From NCBI GenBank assembly GCA_944381935.1, contig CALWMN010000022.1, forward strand, positions 1 through 41,593: a stretch of DNA of 41,593 nt. The letters run 5' to 3'. This DNA comes from an uncultured Mediterraneibacter sp. Its GTDB lineage: Bacteria > Bacillota > Clostridia > Lachnospirales > Lachnospiraceae. The position numbers and the translations under genes are program-made. The notes beneath the pieces were generated by a model that saw only the letters and a program-made list of their open reading frames with translations, searched no databases and had not been told where the DNA came from. Below are positions 35,201 to 41,593 of the stretch, piece after piece; the first letter of the stretch is position 1; the number at the start of each line of letters is the position of its first letter.

Positions 35201-36736
35201 AAAAATGCGAATAAAAATGCCAGGATATCGGTAAAGCTTGTCTCTGAGGCAGGCGTGGGGACTGTCGCTGCCGGTGTTGCGAAAGCGGGCGCGGGAGTTA
35301 TTCTGATCTCGGGATATGACGGAGGCACCGGTGCTGCCCCCAGAAGCTCTATCCAGAATGCAGGGCTGCCGTGGGAGCTGGGGCTTGCCGAGACTCATCA
35401 GACCCTGATCCAGAACGGACTGCGGGACCGTGTGCGCATCGAGACGGACGGAAAGCTGATGAGCGGACGCGACGTTGCTGTCGCGGCTCTTCTGGGAGCG
35501 GAAGAATTTGGCTTCGCCACTGCGCCGCTTGTGACGATGGGATGCGTGATGATGAGAGTCTGCAACCTGGATACCTGCCCCGTCGGTGTGGCGACCCAGA
35601 ATCCCGAGCTGCGCAGACGCTTTACCGGAAAGCCGGAATACGTGATCAACTTTATGCGGTTTATCGCAGAAGAGTTAAGAGAATATATGGCAAAACTGGG
35701 CGTGCGCTCAGTGGATGAGCTGGTGGGCCGAACCGACCTGCTGAAGGTAAAAGACATGCCGACTTCAAATCGGGCGGCTTCGCTGGATCTAAGCGGCGTG
35801 CTCTATAACCCGTATGCAAAGGACAGGAAAGGGATGATCTTCAATCCGAAGAAGGTCTTTGACTTTGAACTTGAAAAGACGCTGGATGAAAAGGTTCTTG
35901 TCAGACAGCTCATGCCGGCGCTTGAGAAAGGGCAGAAGAGAAGCATTGAAGTGGATGTGACCAATACGGACCGGACATTCGGGACCATTTTCGGGTCGGA
36001 GATCACCCGGAGGTACCCGGAAGGGCTTCCAGAGGACAGCTTTGTGATCCAGTGCAAGGGCGCCGGCGGACAGAGCTTTGGGGCATTTATCCCGAAGGGA
36101 CTGACACTGGAGCTGACCGGGGACAGCAACGACTATTTCGGGAAAGGGCTTTCCGGCGGGAAGCTGGTTGTGTGTACCCCGAACGGCACAAAATTTAAAT
36201 CGGATGAGAATATTATAATAGGAAACGTTGCATTTTACGGGGCGACAAGCGGGAAAGCATTTATCGGCGGTGTGGCAGGAGAAAGGTTCTGCGTGCGTAA
36301 TTCCGGCGTGAAAGCAGTCGTAGAAGGAGTCGGAGATCACGGCTGTGAGTATATGACAGGAGGATGTGTCGTGATCCTGGGCAGTGTCGGCAAGAATTTT
36401 GCCGCAGGAATGAGCGGCGGGATCGCGTATGTACTGGATATGGACAGCCGCCTTTACATGAAGGTCAACAAGGATATGGTCAACATTGAACGTGTGACGG
36501 ACAAATATGACGTGCAGGAATTAAAGAGCATGATCCAGGAGCATGTTTCCTATACAAATTCCGAGATCGGAAAGAAAATCCTTGACAACTTTAAAGATTA
36601 TCTTCCAAAATTCAAGAAGATTATCCCGGAGGATTATGAGAAAATGATGTCTGCCATCATCCAGATGGAGGAAAAAGGGTTAAGCAGCGAAAAAGCGAAG
36701 ATTGAAGCGTTCAACAAGATCAAGAACGGAAGATAG
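32204..36736 (+). CDS. gltB: Glutamate synthase, large (alpha) subunit
   Basis: A 1510-residue enzyme that makes two glutamates from glutamine and 2-oxoglutarate. The class II glutamine amidotransferase domain needs a free N-terminal Cys; here it is Cys21 in HDNCGIGAIVNIKG, so a 20-residue propeptide must be removed. The central domain, the FMN- and Fe-S-binding synthase barrel (MSYGSISKEAHETLAIAMN, SNSGEGGED, PGEGGHLPGGKV and the Cys cluster CNLDTCPVGVATQ) and the C-terminal beta-helix (GAFIPKGLTLELTGDSNDYF) are all present. AAAGGACAGCG precedes the ATG. gltD follows directly. Upstream CodY-like sites suggest regulation by nitrogen status. Confidence 0.97.
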   Translation: MEKIKESPQGLYRESFEHDNCGIGAIVNIKGVKSHHTVAGALKIVENLEHRAGKDAEGKTGDGVGILLQVSHKFFSKVCQPLGIPLRGERDYGVGMFFLPQDELKKNQAKNIFEVIVKKEGLNFLGWREVPIHPEILGKTAVDCMPCIMQAFIERPEKVKKGLPFDRKLYVVRRIFEQSSDDTYVVSLSSRTIVYKGMFLVGQLRPFFGDLQDEDYESAIAMVHSRFSTNTAPSWQRAHPNRFMVHNGEINTIRGNADKMRAREETMESGALKGELHKVLPAINTSGSDSAMLDNALEFMVMSGMELPLAVMIAIPEPWVNNRSMSQNKKDFYQYYATMMEPWDGPASILFSDGDVMGAVLDRNGLRPSRYYITDDDNLILSSEVGVLDIDPGKILVKERLHPGKMLLVDTVAGRVIDDEELKEKYANEEPYGEWLDRNLIELKGLKIPNVDIPKYTKEECTRLQKAFGYAYEDVKTSILTMAKNGAEGIAAMGIDIPLSVLSEKRQPLFGYFKQLFAQVTNPPIDAIREEIVTSTTIYVGRDGNLLEKKEENCKMLRVNNPILTNTDLLKIKHMNVDGFKVAEIPITYYKNTSLEKAIEYLFIEVDRVIREGANILILTDRDMDEYHVAIPSLLAVSGLQQHLVRTKKRTSVAMILESGEPREVHHFATLLGYGACAINPYLAHESIRQLIEARLLHKDYYAAVDDYNSAVIHGIIKIASKMGISTIQSYQGAKIFEAIGLKAEFINRYFTDTVSRVGGIGIEEIAEDYTAFHTQAFDPLGLDSDMTLDSMGRHKYKSGGEEHLYNPQTIHMLQQSTRRGDYEMFKEYTRMVDEEGEKINLRGQLDFKYPRKGVPLEEVESVDSIVTRFKTGAMSYGSISKEAHETLAIAMNTLHGKSNSGEGGEDIERLDTNRCSAIKQVASGRFGVTSRYLVSAQEIQIKMAQGAKPGEGGHLPGGKVYPWIAKTRHSTPGVSLISPPPHHDIYSIEDLAQLIYDCKNANKNARISVKLVSEAGVGTVAAGVAKAGAGVILISGYDGGTGAAPRSSIQNAGLPWELGLAETHQTLIQNGLRDRVRIETDGKLMSGRDVAVAALLGAEEFGFATAPLVTMGCVMMRVCNLDTCPVGVATQNPELRRRFTGKPEYVINFMRFIAEELREYMAKLGVRSVDELVGRTDLLKVKDMPTSNRAASLDLSGVLYNPYAKDRKGMIFNPKKVFDFELEKTLDEKVLVRQLMPALEKGQKRSIEVDVTNTDRTFGTIFGSEITRRYPEGLPEDSFVIQCKGAGGQSFGAFIPKGLTLELTGDSNDYFGKGLSGGKLVVCTPNGTKFKSDENIIIGNVAFYGATSGKAFIGGVAGERFCVRNSGVKAVVEGVGDHGCEYMTGGCVVILGSVGKNFAAGMSGGIAYVLDMDSRLYMKVNKDMVNIERVTDKYDVQELKSMIQEHVSYTNSEIGKKILDNFKDYLPKFKKIIPEDYEKMMSAIIQMEEKGLSSEKAKIEAFNKIKNGR

Positions 36737-36748
36737 GAGGCGATGAAA

Positions 36749-38248
36749 GTGGGAAAACCGACAGGATTTATGGATTATGCGCGAGAGGATAAGACGGCGG
36801 AACAACCGCTTGAGAGAATACACCATTTCAACGAATTTTACACGCCTCTGTCCAAAGAGGAACAGGAGCTGCAGGGGGCGCGCTGCATGGCGTGCGGAGT
36901 CCCCTTCTGCCAGTCGGGACTGAACCTGATGGGAATGGCGAGCGGATGCCCTCTGCACAACCTTGTGCCGGAGTGGAATGACCTGATCTATAACGGGAAC
37001 TGGGAGGAAGCATATTACCGTCTGGTCAAGACGAACAATTTCCCGGAATTTACCTCCCGTGTGTGCCCGGCACTGTGTGAGAATGCCTGTACTTGCGGTC
37101 TGAACCAGGAGGCTGTGGCGACGAAGGGCAACGAGTATGCGATTGTTGAAAATGCATATGCGATGGGATATGCGAAAGCGCGTCCGCCCAAGGTCCGTAC
37201 GGGGAAAAAGGTCGCGGTCATCGGTTCCGGCCCCTCTGGGCTGGCAGCTGCGGACCTGCTCAACAGAAGAGGGCACAGTGTGACGGTTTTTGAGAGGGAG
37301 GACAAGCCGGGCGGACTGCTCCGCTATGGAATCCCGAATATGAAGCTGGAAAAACAGATCATTGACAGGAAGCTTTCCGTTCTGGAGGCAGAAGGCGTTG
37401 AGTTCCGGACAAACTGCAATGTGGGAAAAGATGTGAAACCTGCCCAGCTTTTGAAGGAATATGACCGCATTGTCCTCGCATGCGGAGCGTCGAACCCGAG
37501 GGACATCAAAGCGGCGGGAAGAGACGCGGAGGGGATTTATTTCGCGGTGGATTTCCTGAAGTCTACGACAAAGGCATTGTGGGCGAATGATATGAAATTA
37601 AAAGACGGAACCTATATCTCCGCAAAAGGAAAGCGGGTCATGGTTATCGGCGGCGGCGATACAGGAAATGACTGTGTCGGAACGGCGATCCGGCACGGGG
37701 CAAAATCAGTGATCCAGCTCGAGATGATGCCGAAGGCACCGGATCAGAGGGCAGAGAATAATCCCTGGCCCGAGTGGCCCAGGATCTGCAAGACAGACTA
37801 TGGGCAGCAGGAAGCGATCGCCCTGTACGGCAGCGACCCGCGTGTCTATACGACGACAGTGAAAGAATTTGTGAAGGACAAACAGGGAAAAGTCTGTAAA
37901 GCGGTTCTTGTGAAGCTGGAGAGCAAAAAGGATGAAGCGTCGGGAAGAATGGTTATGGCAGAAATTCCCGGAAGCGAGTATACGGTGGATACAGACCTGG
38001 TGCTTATCGCGGCAGGATTCCTGGGCAGTGAGGATTATGTCACAAAGGCGTTTGGTGTTGAGGTTAATGCCCGGACAAATGTAAAGACAGAAGAGGGCAG
38101 GTATGCCACTAATGTAAAAAATATCTTTACAGCAGGTGATATGCACAGAGGACAGTCGCTTGTTGTGTGGGCGATCCGCGAAGGAAGGGAAGCTGCACGG
38201 GAGGTGGATGAAAGCCTTATGGGATATACCAACCTGTATATCCAGTAA
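36749..38248 (+). CDS. gltD: Glutamate synthase, small (beta) subunit
   Basis: A 499-residue partner of GltB that takes electrons from NADPH and passes them through FAD and Fe-S clusters. Two N-terminal Cys groups, CMACGVPFC and CPALCENACTCG, bind 4Fe-4S clusters. The FAD fold has VAVIGSGPSGLAAADLLNRR and the NADPH fold VMVIGGGDTGNDCVG. I chose GTG at 36749, which gives the family start (M)GKPTGFMDYARE and normal spacing from AGGAGG; the ATG at 36743 is only two bases from it and remains possible. Same operon as gltB, 12 bp downstream. Confidence 0.95.
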   Translation: MGKPTGFMDYAREDKTAEQPLERIHHFNEFYTPLSKEEQELQGARCMACGVPFCQSGLNLMGMASGCPLHNLVPEWNDLIYNGNWEEAYYRLVKTNNFPEFTSRVCPALCENACTCGLNQEAVATKGNEYAIVENAYAMGYAKARPPKVRTGKKVAVIGSGPSGLAAADLLNRRGHSVTVFEREDKPGGLLRYGIPNMKLEKQIIDRKLSVLEAEGVEFRTNCNVGKDVKPAQLLKEYDRIVLACGASNPRDIKAAGRDAEGIYFAVDFLKSTTKALWANDMKLKDGTYISAKGKRVMVIGGGDTGNDCVGTAIRHGAKSVIQLEMMPKAPDQRAENNPWPEWPRICKTDYGQQEAIALYGSDPRVYTTTVKEFVKDKQGKVCKAVLVKLESKKDEASGRMVMAEIPGSEYTVDTDLVLIAAGFLGSEDYVTKAFGVEVNARTNVKTEEGRYATNVKNIFTAGDMHRGQSLVVWAIREGREAAREVDESLMGYTNLYIQ

Positions 38249-38273
38249 GAACAGGAATTTCAGAAGATTTTGC

Positions 38274-38316
38274 ATCGGCATGCAGAGGGGGAACACCTCT
38301 GTATGCCGATATTTTT
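38274..38316 (+). terminator. Terminator of gltBD
   Basis: ATCGGCATGCAGAGG (38274-38288) pairs with CCTCTGTATGCCGAT (38296-38310), with one G-T pair, followed by ATTTTT. Confidence 0.92.
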
Positions 38317-38401
38317 GCAACCGTGATGAGCCAAAGCCCGGATTTTCCCGAGGCTTTGCCGACCGCTTATAATGCCGGGATATTCCTTTGGGCATTTCCG
38401 G
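38312..38401. repeat. Dispersed 90-nt structured repeat, copy A
   Basis: This aligns without gaps to 41377-41466 with about 20 differences in 90 positions. It begins in the T tract of the gltBD terminator. Hairpin 1 is CAAAGCC (38332-38338) with GGCTTTG (38352-38358), plus CGG/CCG inside. Hairpin 2 runs from CCGG (38375-38378) to CCGG (38398-38401), with a bulged T at 38381 and loop TTTG. The linker GACCGCTTATAATG is nearly invariant between copies. Confidence 0.75.
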
Positions 38402-38526
38402 TGGCTGCGCGCAGATCCTTTGGGCTACCTCTCAGAATAAAAAACATCTGGCAGGATGCTTTTGCTGCGAAAAAGGAGGAATTGTGACTGTCAGGCTGAA
38501 AATATTACATAAATATTAAAAATATG

Positions 38527-38555
38527 TTGAATTTTCTCCCGAAATTTATTATAAT
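38527..38555 (+). promoter_or_regulatory. Upstream promoter of the NlpC/P60 gene
   Basis: TTGAAT (38527-38532), 17-bp spacer, TATAAT (38550-38555). The spacer holds an imperfect inverted repeat (AATTTTC and GAAATT). Confidence 0.65.
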
Positions 38556-38620
38556 CTATTAAGTATTAAATAATCGACGCTTTGTGTCCCAAAGAAAATC
38601 ATCTTTTTTGTGAATTGCTG

Positions 38621-38649
38621 TTGAAAAAGACAAATTAATGTTGTATGAT
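38621..38649 (+). promoter_or_regulatory. Downstream promoter of the NlpC/P60 gene
   Basis: TTGAAA (38621-38626), 17-bp spacer, TATGAT (38644-38649). Confidence 0.65.
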
Positions 38650-38700
38650 TATCAATATATGGGGGCATAAATAATACATAAGGAGTAGTGGAGAAGAGAG

Positions 38701-39831
38701 ATGAAATGGAAAAAGATAAGTAGTGTATTTCTCGCTACAGCGCTTACATGTTCACTCGCTGTTACACCTGTTTTTGCAGATGAAGTGGATGATTTAAAAC
38801 AACAGAAGCAGGAAACGCAGAGTGAAGTGAACAGTCTTCAGTCACAGCTGAACACTCTGATGTCAAAGATATCCGACCTGGAAGACGAATTGATCACAAC
38901 CGGTGAAGAGATTGCGCAGGCGGAGGAAGATCTCAAGGAAGCAGAAGCCGAGGAAGAAGCACAGTATGAGGCTATGAAACTCCGAATCAAATATATGTAT
39001 GAGGAGGGAAGCGGTACAGCGACACTTGAGAAGGTATTCACCTCGGGAGATATCACCAGCATGCTGACTCAGGCAGAGTACTCCCAGCAGGTACATAATT
39101 ATGACCGTGAGAAGCTGGAGGAATATGCGGCTACGGTCCAGAAAGTAGAAGACCTCAAAGAGACGCTTGAGACAAAGCAGGAAGATCTGAAAAACACGCA
39201 GGCTGAGTACCAGACACAGCAGACGGAGCTGAATGAGACGATCACTGAGAAGAGCGCAGAGATCGAGAATCTGGATGAACAGATTGAGGAAGCCGCGCGC
39301 AAGGCTGCCGAAGAAGAGGCTGCACGGAAAGCCGCTGAGGAAGCTGCAAGGGCTGCCGAGGCTAATAATGAAGCTGGTGGCAGCGAAAATGCCGGCGGTT
39401 CCAGCCAGGATGACAACAGCACTGGCGGAAGCAGCAATAACAGTTCAGGCGGAGGCGGAAGCTCGTCCAGTTCCTCATCAGGCGGAGGGGCAAGTTATAA
39501 TGCCAGCACAGGAAATGCAATTGTAGACGCTGCATGGTCACAGGTTGGCAATGCGATCTATGAGTGGGGAGCACAGAGACCGTATGATGCATTTGACTGT
39601 TCAGGACTTGTCCAGTGGTGTTATGCACAGGCGGGAATATCCATTCCGAGAACAAGCAGTTCGATTCTGAGCAGCGGCACGATCGTAAGTGATCCGCAAC
39701 CCGGAGATATCTGTTGGACACCGGGACATGTTGCCATTTATATTGGCGGCGGGCAGATGATTGAAGCACAGCAGGACGGTGTGCCGATCTGTGTAAGTTC
39801 CGTACGTGTTACATATTATGTGAGATTCTAA
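38701..39831 (+). CDS. Secreted coiled-coil NlpC/P60 peptidoglycan hydrolase
   Basis: A 376-residue secreted protein of the CwlO/PcsB layout. The signal peptide ends at Ala26 (PVFA-DEV). A long coiled coil (about 28-225) begins VDDLKQQKQETQSEVNSLQS and ends in an Ala/Glu-rich stretch. A Gly/Ser/Asn-rich linker (about 226-265) leads to the NlpC/P60 domain: catalytic Cys300 in FDCSGLVQWCY and His343 in PGHVAIYIGGG. Such enzymes cut D-Glu-diamino acid bonds in cell-wall peptides, and the coiled coil usually docks to FtsEX for activation. AAGGAG is well upstream of the ATG, with GGAG closer. Two tandem promoters precede it and a strong terminator follows. Confidence 0.9.
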   Translation: MKWKKISSVFLATALTCSLAVTPVFADEVDDLKQQKQETQSEVNSLQSQLNTLMSKISDLEDELITTGEEIAQAEEDLKEAEAEEEAQYEAMKLRIKYMYEEGSGTATLEKVFTSGDITSMLTQAEYSQQVHNYDREKLEEYAATVQKVEDLKETLETKQEDLKNTQAEYQTQQTELNETITEKSAEIENLDEQIEEAARKAAEEEAARKAAEEAARAAEANNEAGGSENAGGSSQDDNSTGGSSNNSSGGGGSSSSSSSGGGASYNASTGNAIVDAAWSQVGNAIYEWGAQRPYDAFDCSGLVQWCYAQAGISIPRTSSSILSSGTIVSDPQPGDICWTPGHVAIYIGGGQMIEAQQDGVPICVSSVRVTYYVRF

Positions 39832-39857
39832 AGAAAAATGAAGATAAAATACAAAAG

Positions 39858-39888
39858 AAAGACCGCTGCAAACTGCAGCGGTCTTTGC
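39858..39888 (+). terminator. Terminator of the NlpC/P60 gene, probably bidirectional
   Basis: AAAGACCGCTGCA (39858-39870) and TGCAGCGGTCTTT (39874-39886) form a perfect 13-bp stem with a three-base loop. It also lies at the 3' end of the convergent VOC gene. Confidence 0.92.
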
Positions 39889-39907
39889 CGTGTGAGTGGC
39901 ATGCTGG

Positions 39908-40276
39908 CTATTTCGCAGGAACAATTTCAAGCCAGTATCCGTCAGGATCTTCTATAAAATAGATTCCCATGCCCGGATTCTCAAAGCAGACACAACCCAT
40001 TTCTTTGTGTTTGCTAAGGGACGCTTCAAAATCATCTGTGTAAAAGGCAAGATGGATCTCATTATCCCCCAGCTCATAAGGACGGTCCATATCCCTTAGC
40101 CATGTCAGCTCCAGGAGATGGGAAGTAACGCCGTCTCCCAGATAGACCAGCTTAAAGCTTCCGTCAGAGGCATCTTTTGTCCGGGTCACGGTAAGACCAA
40201 GCGCCTCTTCATAAAAGGCAAGTGATTTTTCAAGGTCATATACATTAAGGTTATTGTGTGCGAATGTGAACTTCAT
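39908..40276 (-). CDS. VOC-superfamily protein (glyoxalase I-like)
   Basis: A 122-residue protein with two beta-alpha-beta-beta-beta modules. The first begins KFTFAHNNLNVYDLEKSLAF with YEEALGL; the second contains HLAFYTDDFEASLSKHKEMG and ends FIEDPDGYWLEIVP. A metal site like that of glyoxalase I is plausible: His9, Glu in HLLEL, His in EIHLAF and Glu in YWLEIV. It may detoxify methylglyoxal, but VOC proteins vary too much in function to be sure. The ATG at 40276 gives the usual start MKFTFAH and lies about ten bases after GGAGG; an ATG two codons earlier is closer to it. Confidence 0.88.
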   Translation of the reverse strand: MKFTFAHNNLNVYDLEKSLAFYEEALGLTVTRTKDASDGSFKLVYLGDGVTSHLLELTWLRDMDRPYELGDNEIHLAFYTDDFEASLSKHKEMGCVCFENPGMGIYFIEDPDGYWLEIVPAK

Positions 40277-40404
40277 GAGCATACATCCTCCTGTCTGATA
40301 TTGTTCGGCGTCAGCCTTATATCCAGAATATCATAGAAGTGACGAAAAGAACAGGAAGAATTTGGAATCCTGATTCCTGTTTTGCCAGCATCATCTGAAA
40401 ATGC

Positions 40405-40433
40405 TTGCAAACACGCGTTTTCTGTGATATACT
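40405..40433 (+). promoter_or_regulatory. Promoter of rpsB
   Basis: TTGCAA (40405-40410), 17-bp spacer, TATACT (40428-40433). The leader of about 115 bases (40441-40555) contains CCGG-N6-CCGG and could hold an autoregulatory structure, but I recognise no known class. Confidence 0.7.
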
Positions 40434-40555
40434 ACACACGTTGCAAAAAAACACGTATGCGGATTTTGATGAGGGTGCCTAAGCCGGGTATGTCCGGACG
40501 GTCTCGGAAAAGCGTAAAGCATGCGGAAGAAGAAAACCAAACGGAGGAAAGAAAC

Positions 40556-41320
40556 ATGAGTGTTATTTCAATGAAGCAGTTACTGGAAGCCGGTGTTCAT
40601 TTCGGACATCAGACAAGAAGATGGAACCCTAAGATGGCCCCATATATCTATACGGAGAGAAACGGTATTTATATCATTGACCTTCAGAAGTCTGTGGGAA
40701 TGGTAGACGATGCATATCAGGCCGTTTCTGACATCGCTGCTGAGGGCGGCACAATCCTCTTTGTAGGAACGAAGAAACAGGCTCAGGACGCGATTAAAAC
40801 AGAAGCGGAGCGCTGCGGAATGTTCTATGTAAACGAGAGATGGCTGGGCGGTATGCTTACCAACTTTAAGACGATCCAGAGCCGTGTAAAACGTCTCAAA
40901 GAGATTGAGGCAATGTCAGAGGACGGAACATTTGACGTACTTCCTAAGAAAGAAGTTATCGCACTCAAAAAAGAGTGGGCAAAACTGGAGAAGAATCTCG
41001 GCGGAATCAAAGAGATGAAGAGACTTCCGGATGCGATCTTTGTAGTAGATCCGAAGAAAGAGAGGATCTGTGTCCAGGAAGCACATACGCTTGGAATCCC
41101 GCTGATCGGTATCTGTGATACAAACTGTGATCCGGAAGAGCTGGATTATGTAATCCCGGGAAATGATGATGCAATCAGAGCGGTGAAACTGATCGTCTCC
41201 AAGATGGCTGACGCAGTTATCGAGGCAAATCAGGGCGCGACCGCTGAAGAAGAATATTATGATGAGGAAGCTGCAGACGACGTGGAAGCAGTGGAAGCTG
41301 AAGAGGCTGTAGAGGCGTAA
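40556..41320 (+). CDS. rpsB: 30S ribosomal protein S2
   Basis: A 254-residue ribosomal protein. [20 protein letters not shown] and [20 protein letters not shown] are the N-terminal S2 signature. [25 protein letters not shown] and [24 protein letters not shown] are also diagnostic. The end is an acidic Glu/Ala-rich tail (about residues 235-254), common in Clostridia. GGAGGAAAGAAAC precedes the ATG at 40556; the open frame upstream lies in the leader. tsf follows, the standard rpsB-tsf pair, but with a terminator and repeat copy B in between. Confidence 0.97.
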   Translation: MSVISMKQLLEAGVHFGHQTRRWNPKMAPYIYTERNGIYIIDLQKSVGMVDDAYQAVSDIAAEGGTILFVGTKKQAQDAIKTEAERCGMFYVNERWLGGMLTNFKTIQSRVKRLKEIEAMSEDGTFDVLPKKEVIALKKEWAKLEKNLGGIKEMKRLPDAIFVVDPKKERICVQEAHTLGIPLIGICDTNCDPEELDYVIPGNDDAIRAVKLIVSKMADAVIEANQGATAEEEYYDEEAADDVEAVEAEEAVEA

Positions 41321-41345
41321 TATCACTTCGGGATATGAAAGGAAA

Positions 41346-41381
41346 TGCTTCAGCCTGATCTGACAGGTTGAGGCATTTTTT
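41346..41381 (+). terminator. Terminator/attenuator between rpsB and tsf
   Basis: TGCTTCAGCCTG (41346-41357) pairs with CAGGTTGAGGCA (41364-41375), 12 pairs with two G-T, followed by TTTTTT. It would make tsf expression depend on readthrough or on a promoter inside the next 130 bases. Confidence 0.88.
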
Positions 41382-41466
41382 GCAACGGCGGCGAGCCAAA
41401 GTCCGCATATGCCCGGGACCTTGGCGACCGCTTACAATCCCGGAATGTGCCTTCTGGCACTTCCGG
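41377..41466. repeat. Dispersed 90-nt structured repeat, copy B
   Basis: Second copy of the element at 38312-38401. Hairpin 1 is CCAAAGTCC (41396-41404) with GGACCTTGG (41416-41424). Hairpin 2 is CCGGAA-T-GTGCC (41440-41451) with GGCAC-TTCCGG (41456-41466) and loop TTCT; the bulged T is conserved. It begins in the T tract of the rpsB terminator and ends 35 bases before the tsf ribosome binding site. Confidence 0.75.
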
Positions 41467-41513
41467 TAATGGAACGAACAGGATAACGAATATTTTAAAT
41501 GGAGGAATTTATC

Positions 41514-41593
41514 ATGGCAATCACAGCAGGAATGGTAAAAGAATTAAGAGAGATGACAGGCGCAGGCATGATGGACTGCAAGAAAGCTCTCAC
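41514..41593 (+). CDS. tsf: Translation elongation factor Ts, 5' end only
   Basis: The first 26 codons are present before the window ends. [20 protein letters not shown] followed by DCKKAL is the N-terminal UBA-like domain and TGAGMMDCK signature of EF-Ts, the nucleotide exchange factor of EF-Tu. GGAGG lies eight bases before the ATG. Confidence 0.95.
   Translation, partial: MAITAGMVKELREMTGAGMMDCKKAL

Larger units (their letters stand above)
38249..38700. other. 452-bp intergenic region between gltD and the NlpC/P60 gene
   Basis: In order it holds the gltD terminator (38274-38316), repeat copy A (38312-38401), a CTGCGCGCAG palindrome (38404-38413), a well-spaced AAAAGGAGG before an 11-codon GTG frame (38484-38519), and two tandem promoters. 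No larger gene is supported. Confidence 0.7.

Noticed and set aside
38312-41466. CRISPR array
   Set aside because: The two 90-nt repeats are about 3 kb apart, with no regular spacers; no array or cas gene is seen anywhere in the window.

Overview
The window looks like chromosomal DNA of a low-to-mid GC, spore-forming member of the Clostridia, most likely a Lachnospiraceae (Clostridium cluster XIVa) species. The case rests on a CodY-type regulator, a CIRCE-controlled groESL operon, a sporulation sigma-K gene fragment, a DUF5688 protein, SpaA/VaFE surface proteins, ribosome binding sites of the AGGAGG type, and the gene order comM-dprA-topA-codY. The genus cannot be fixed by eye.

Bases 1 to about 4450 are accessory DNA. 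They hold the 5' end of a ParM/StbA-like actin gene preceded by three 11-bp-phased repeats, a small membrane-anchored protein, a small Cro/CI regulator with a palindromic operator, a STAND-type NTPase with C-terminal TPR-like helices, a short mobile-element protein whose start codon seems to be lost, and an XRE regulator. This block ends inside sigK: region 2 of sigma-K is intact up to the Ile-Glu-Asn motif and then runs into foreign sequence. The simplest reading is one end of a skin-like intervening element in sigK, with the rest of the element and the 3' half of sigK beyond the left edge.

Bases 4740-17790 are core chromosome, all on the plus strand: comM-dprA (ATGA-coupled), topA, codY plus a small conserved protein, groES-groEL, guaB, a membrane-anchored amidase, a chorismate mutase-shikimate kinase fusion, a YqeG-type HAD phosphatase and efp. 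Bases 17800-22980 carry a DUF5688 gene coupled by ATGA to a 1168-residue multi-domain SpaA/VaFE adhesin, then a small membrane protein.

Bases 23000-31950 carry a PiT phosphate transporter with its DUF47 partner, tRNA-Arg(CCG), a minus-strand nfo and GntR-ABC-permease block, and argS-alaX-CPBP protease on the plus strand. Bases 32000-38320 hold gltB-gltD behind a promoter with two CodY-box-like direct repeats; codY itself is in the window. Bases 38300-41593 hold an NlpC/P60 hydrolase, a VOC protein, rpsB and the start of tsf.

The most unusual signal outside genes is a pair of 90-nt intergenic repeats (38312-38401 and 41377-41466). They align without gaps at roughly 78% identity. Each begins in the T tract of a terminator, and each folds into the same two hairpins with compensatory changes, so this may be an undescribed structured RNA or a terminator-targeting small repeat.
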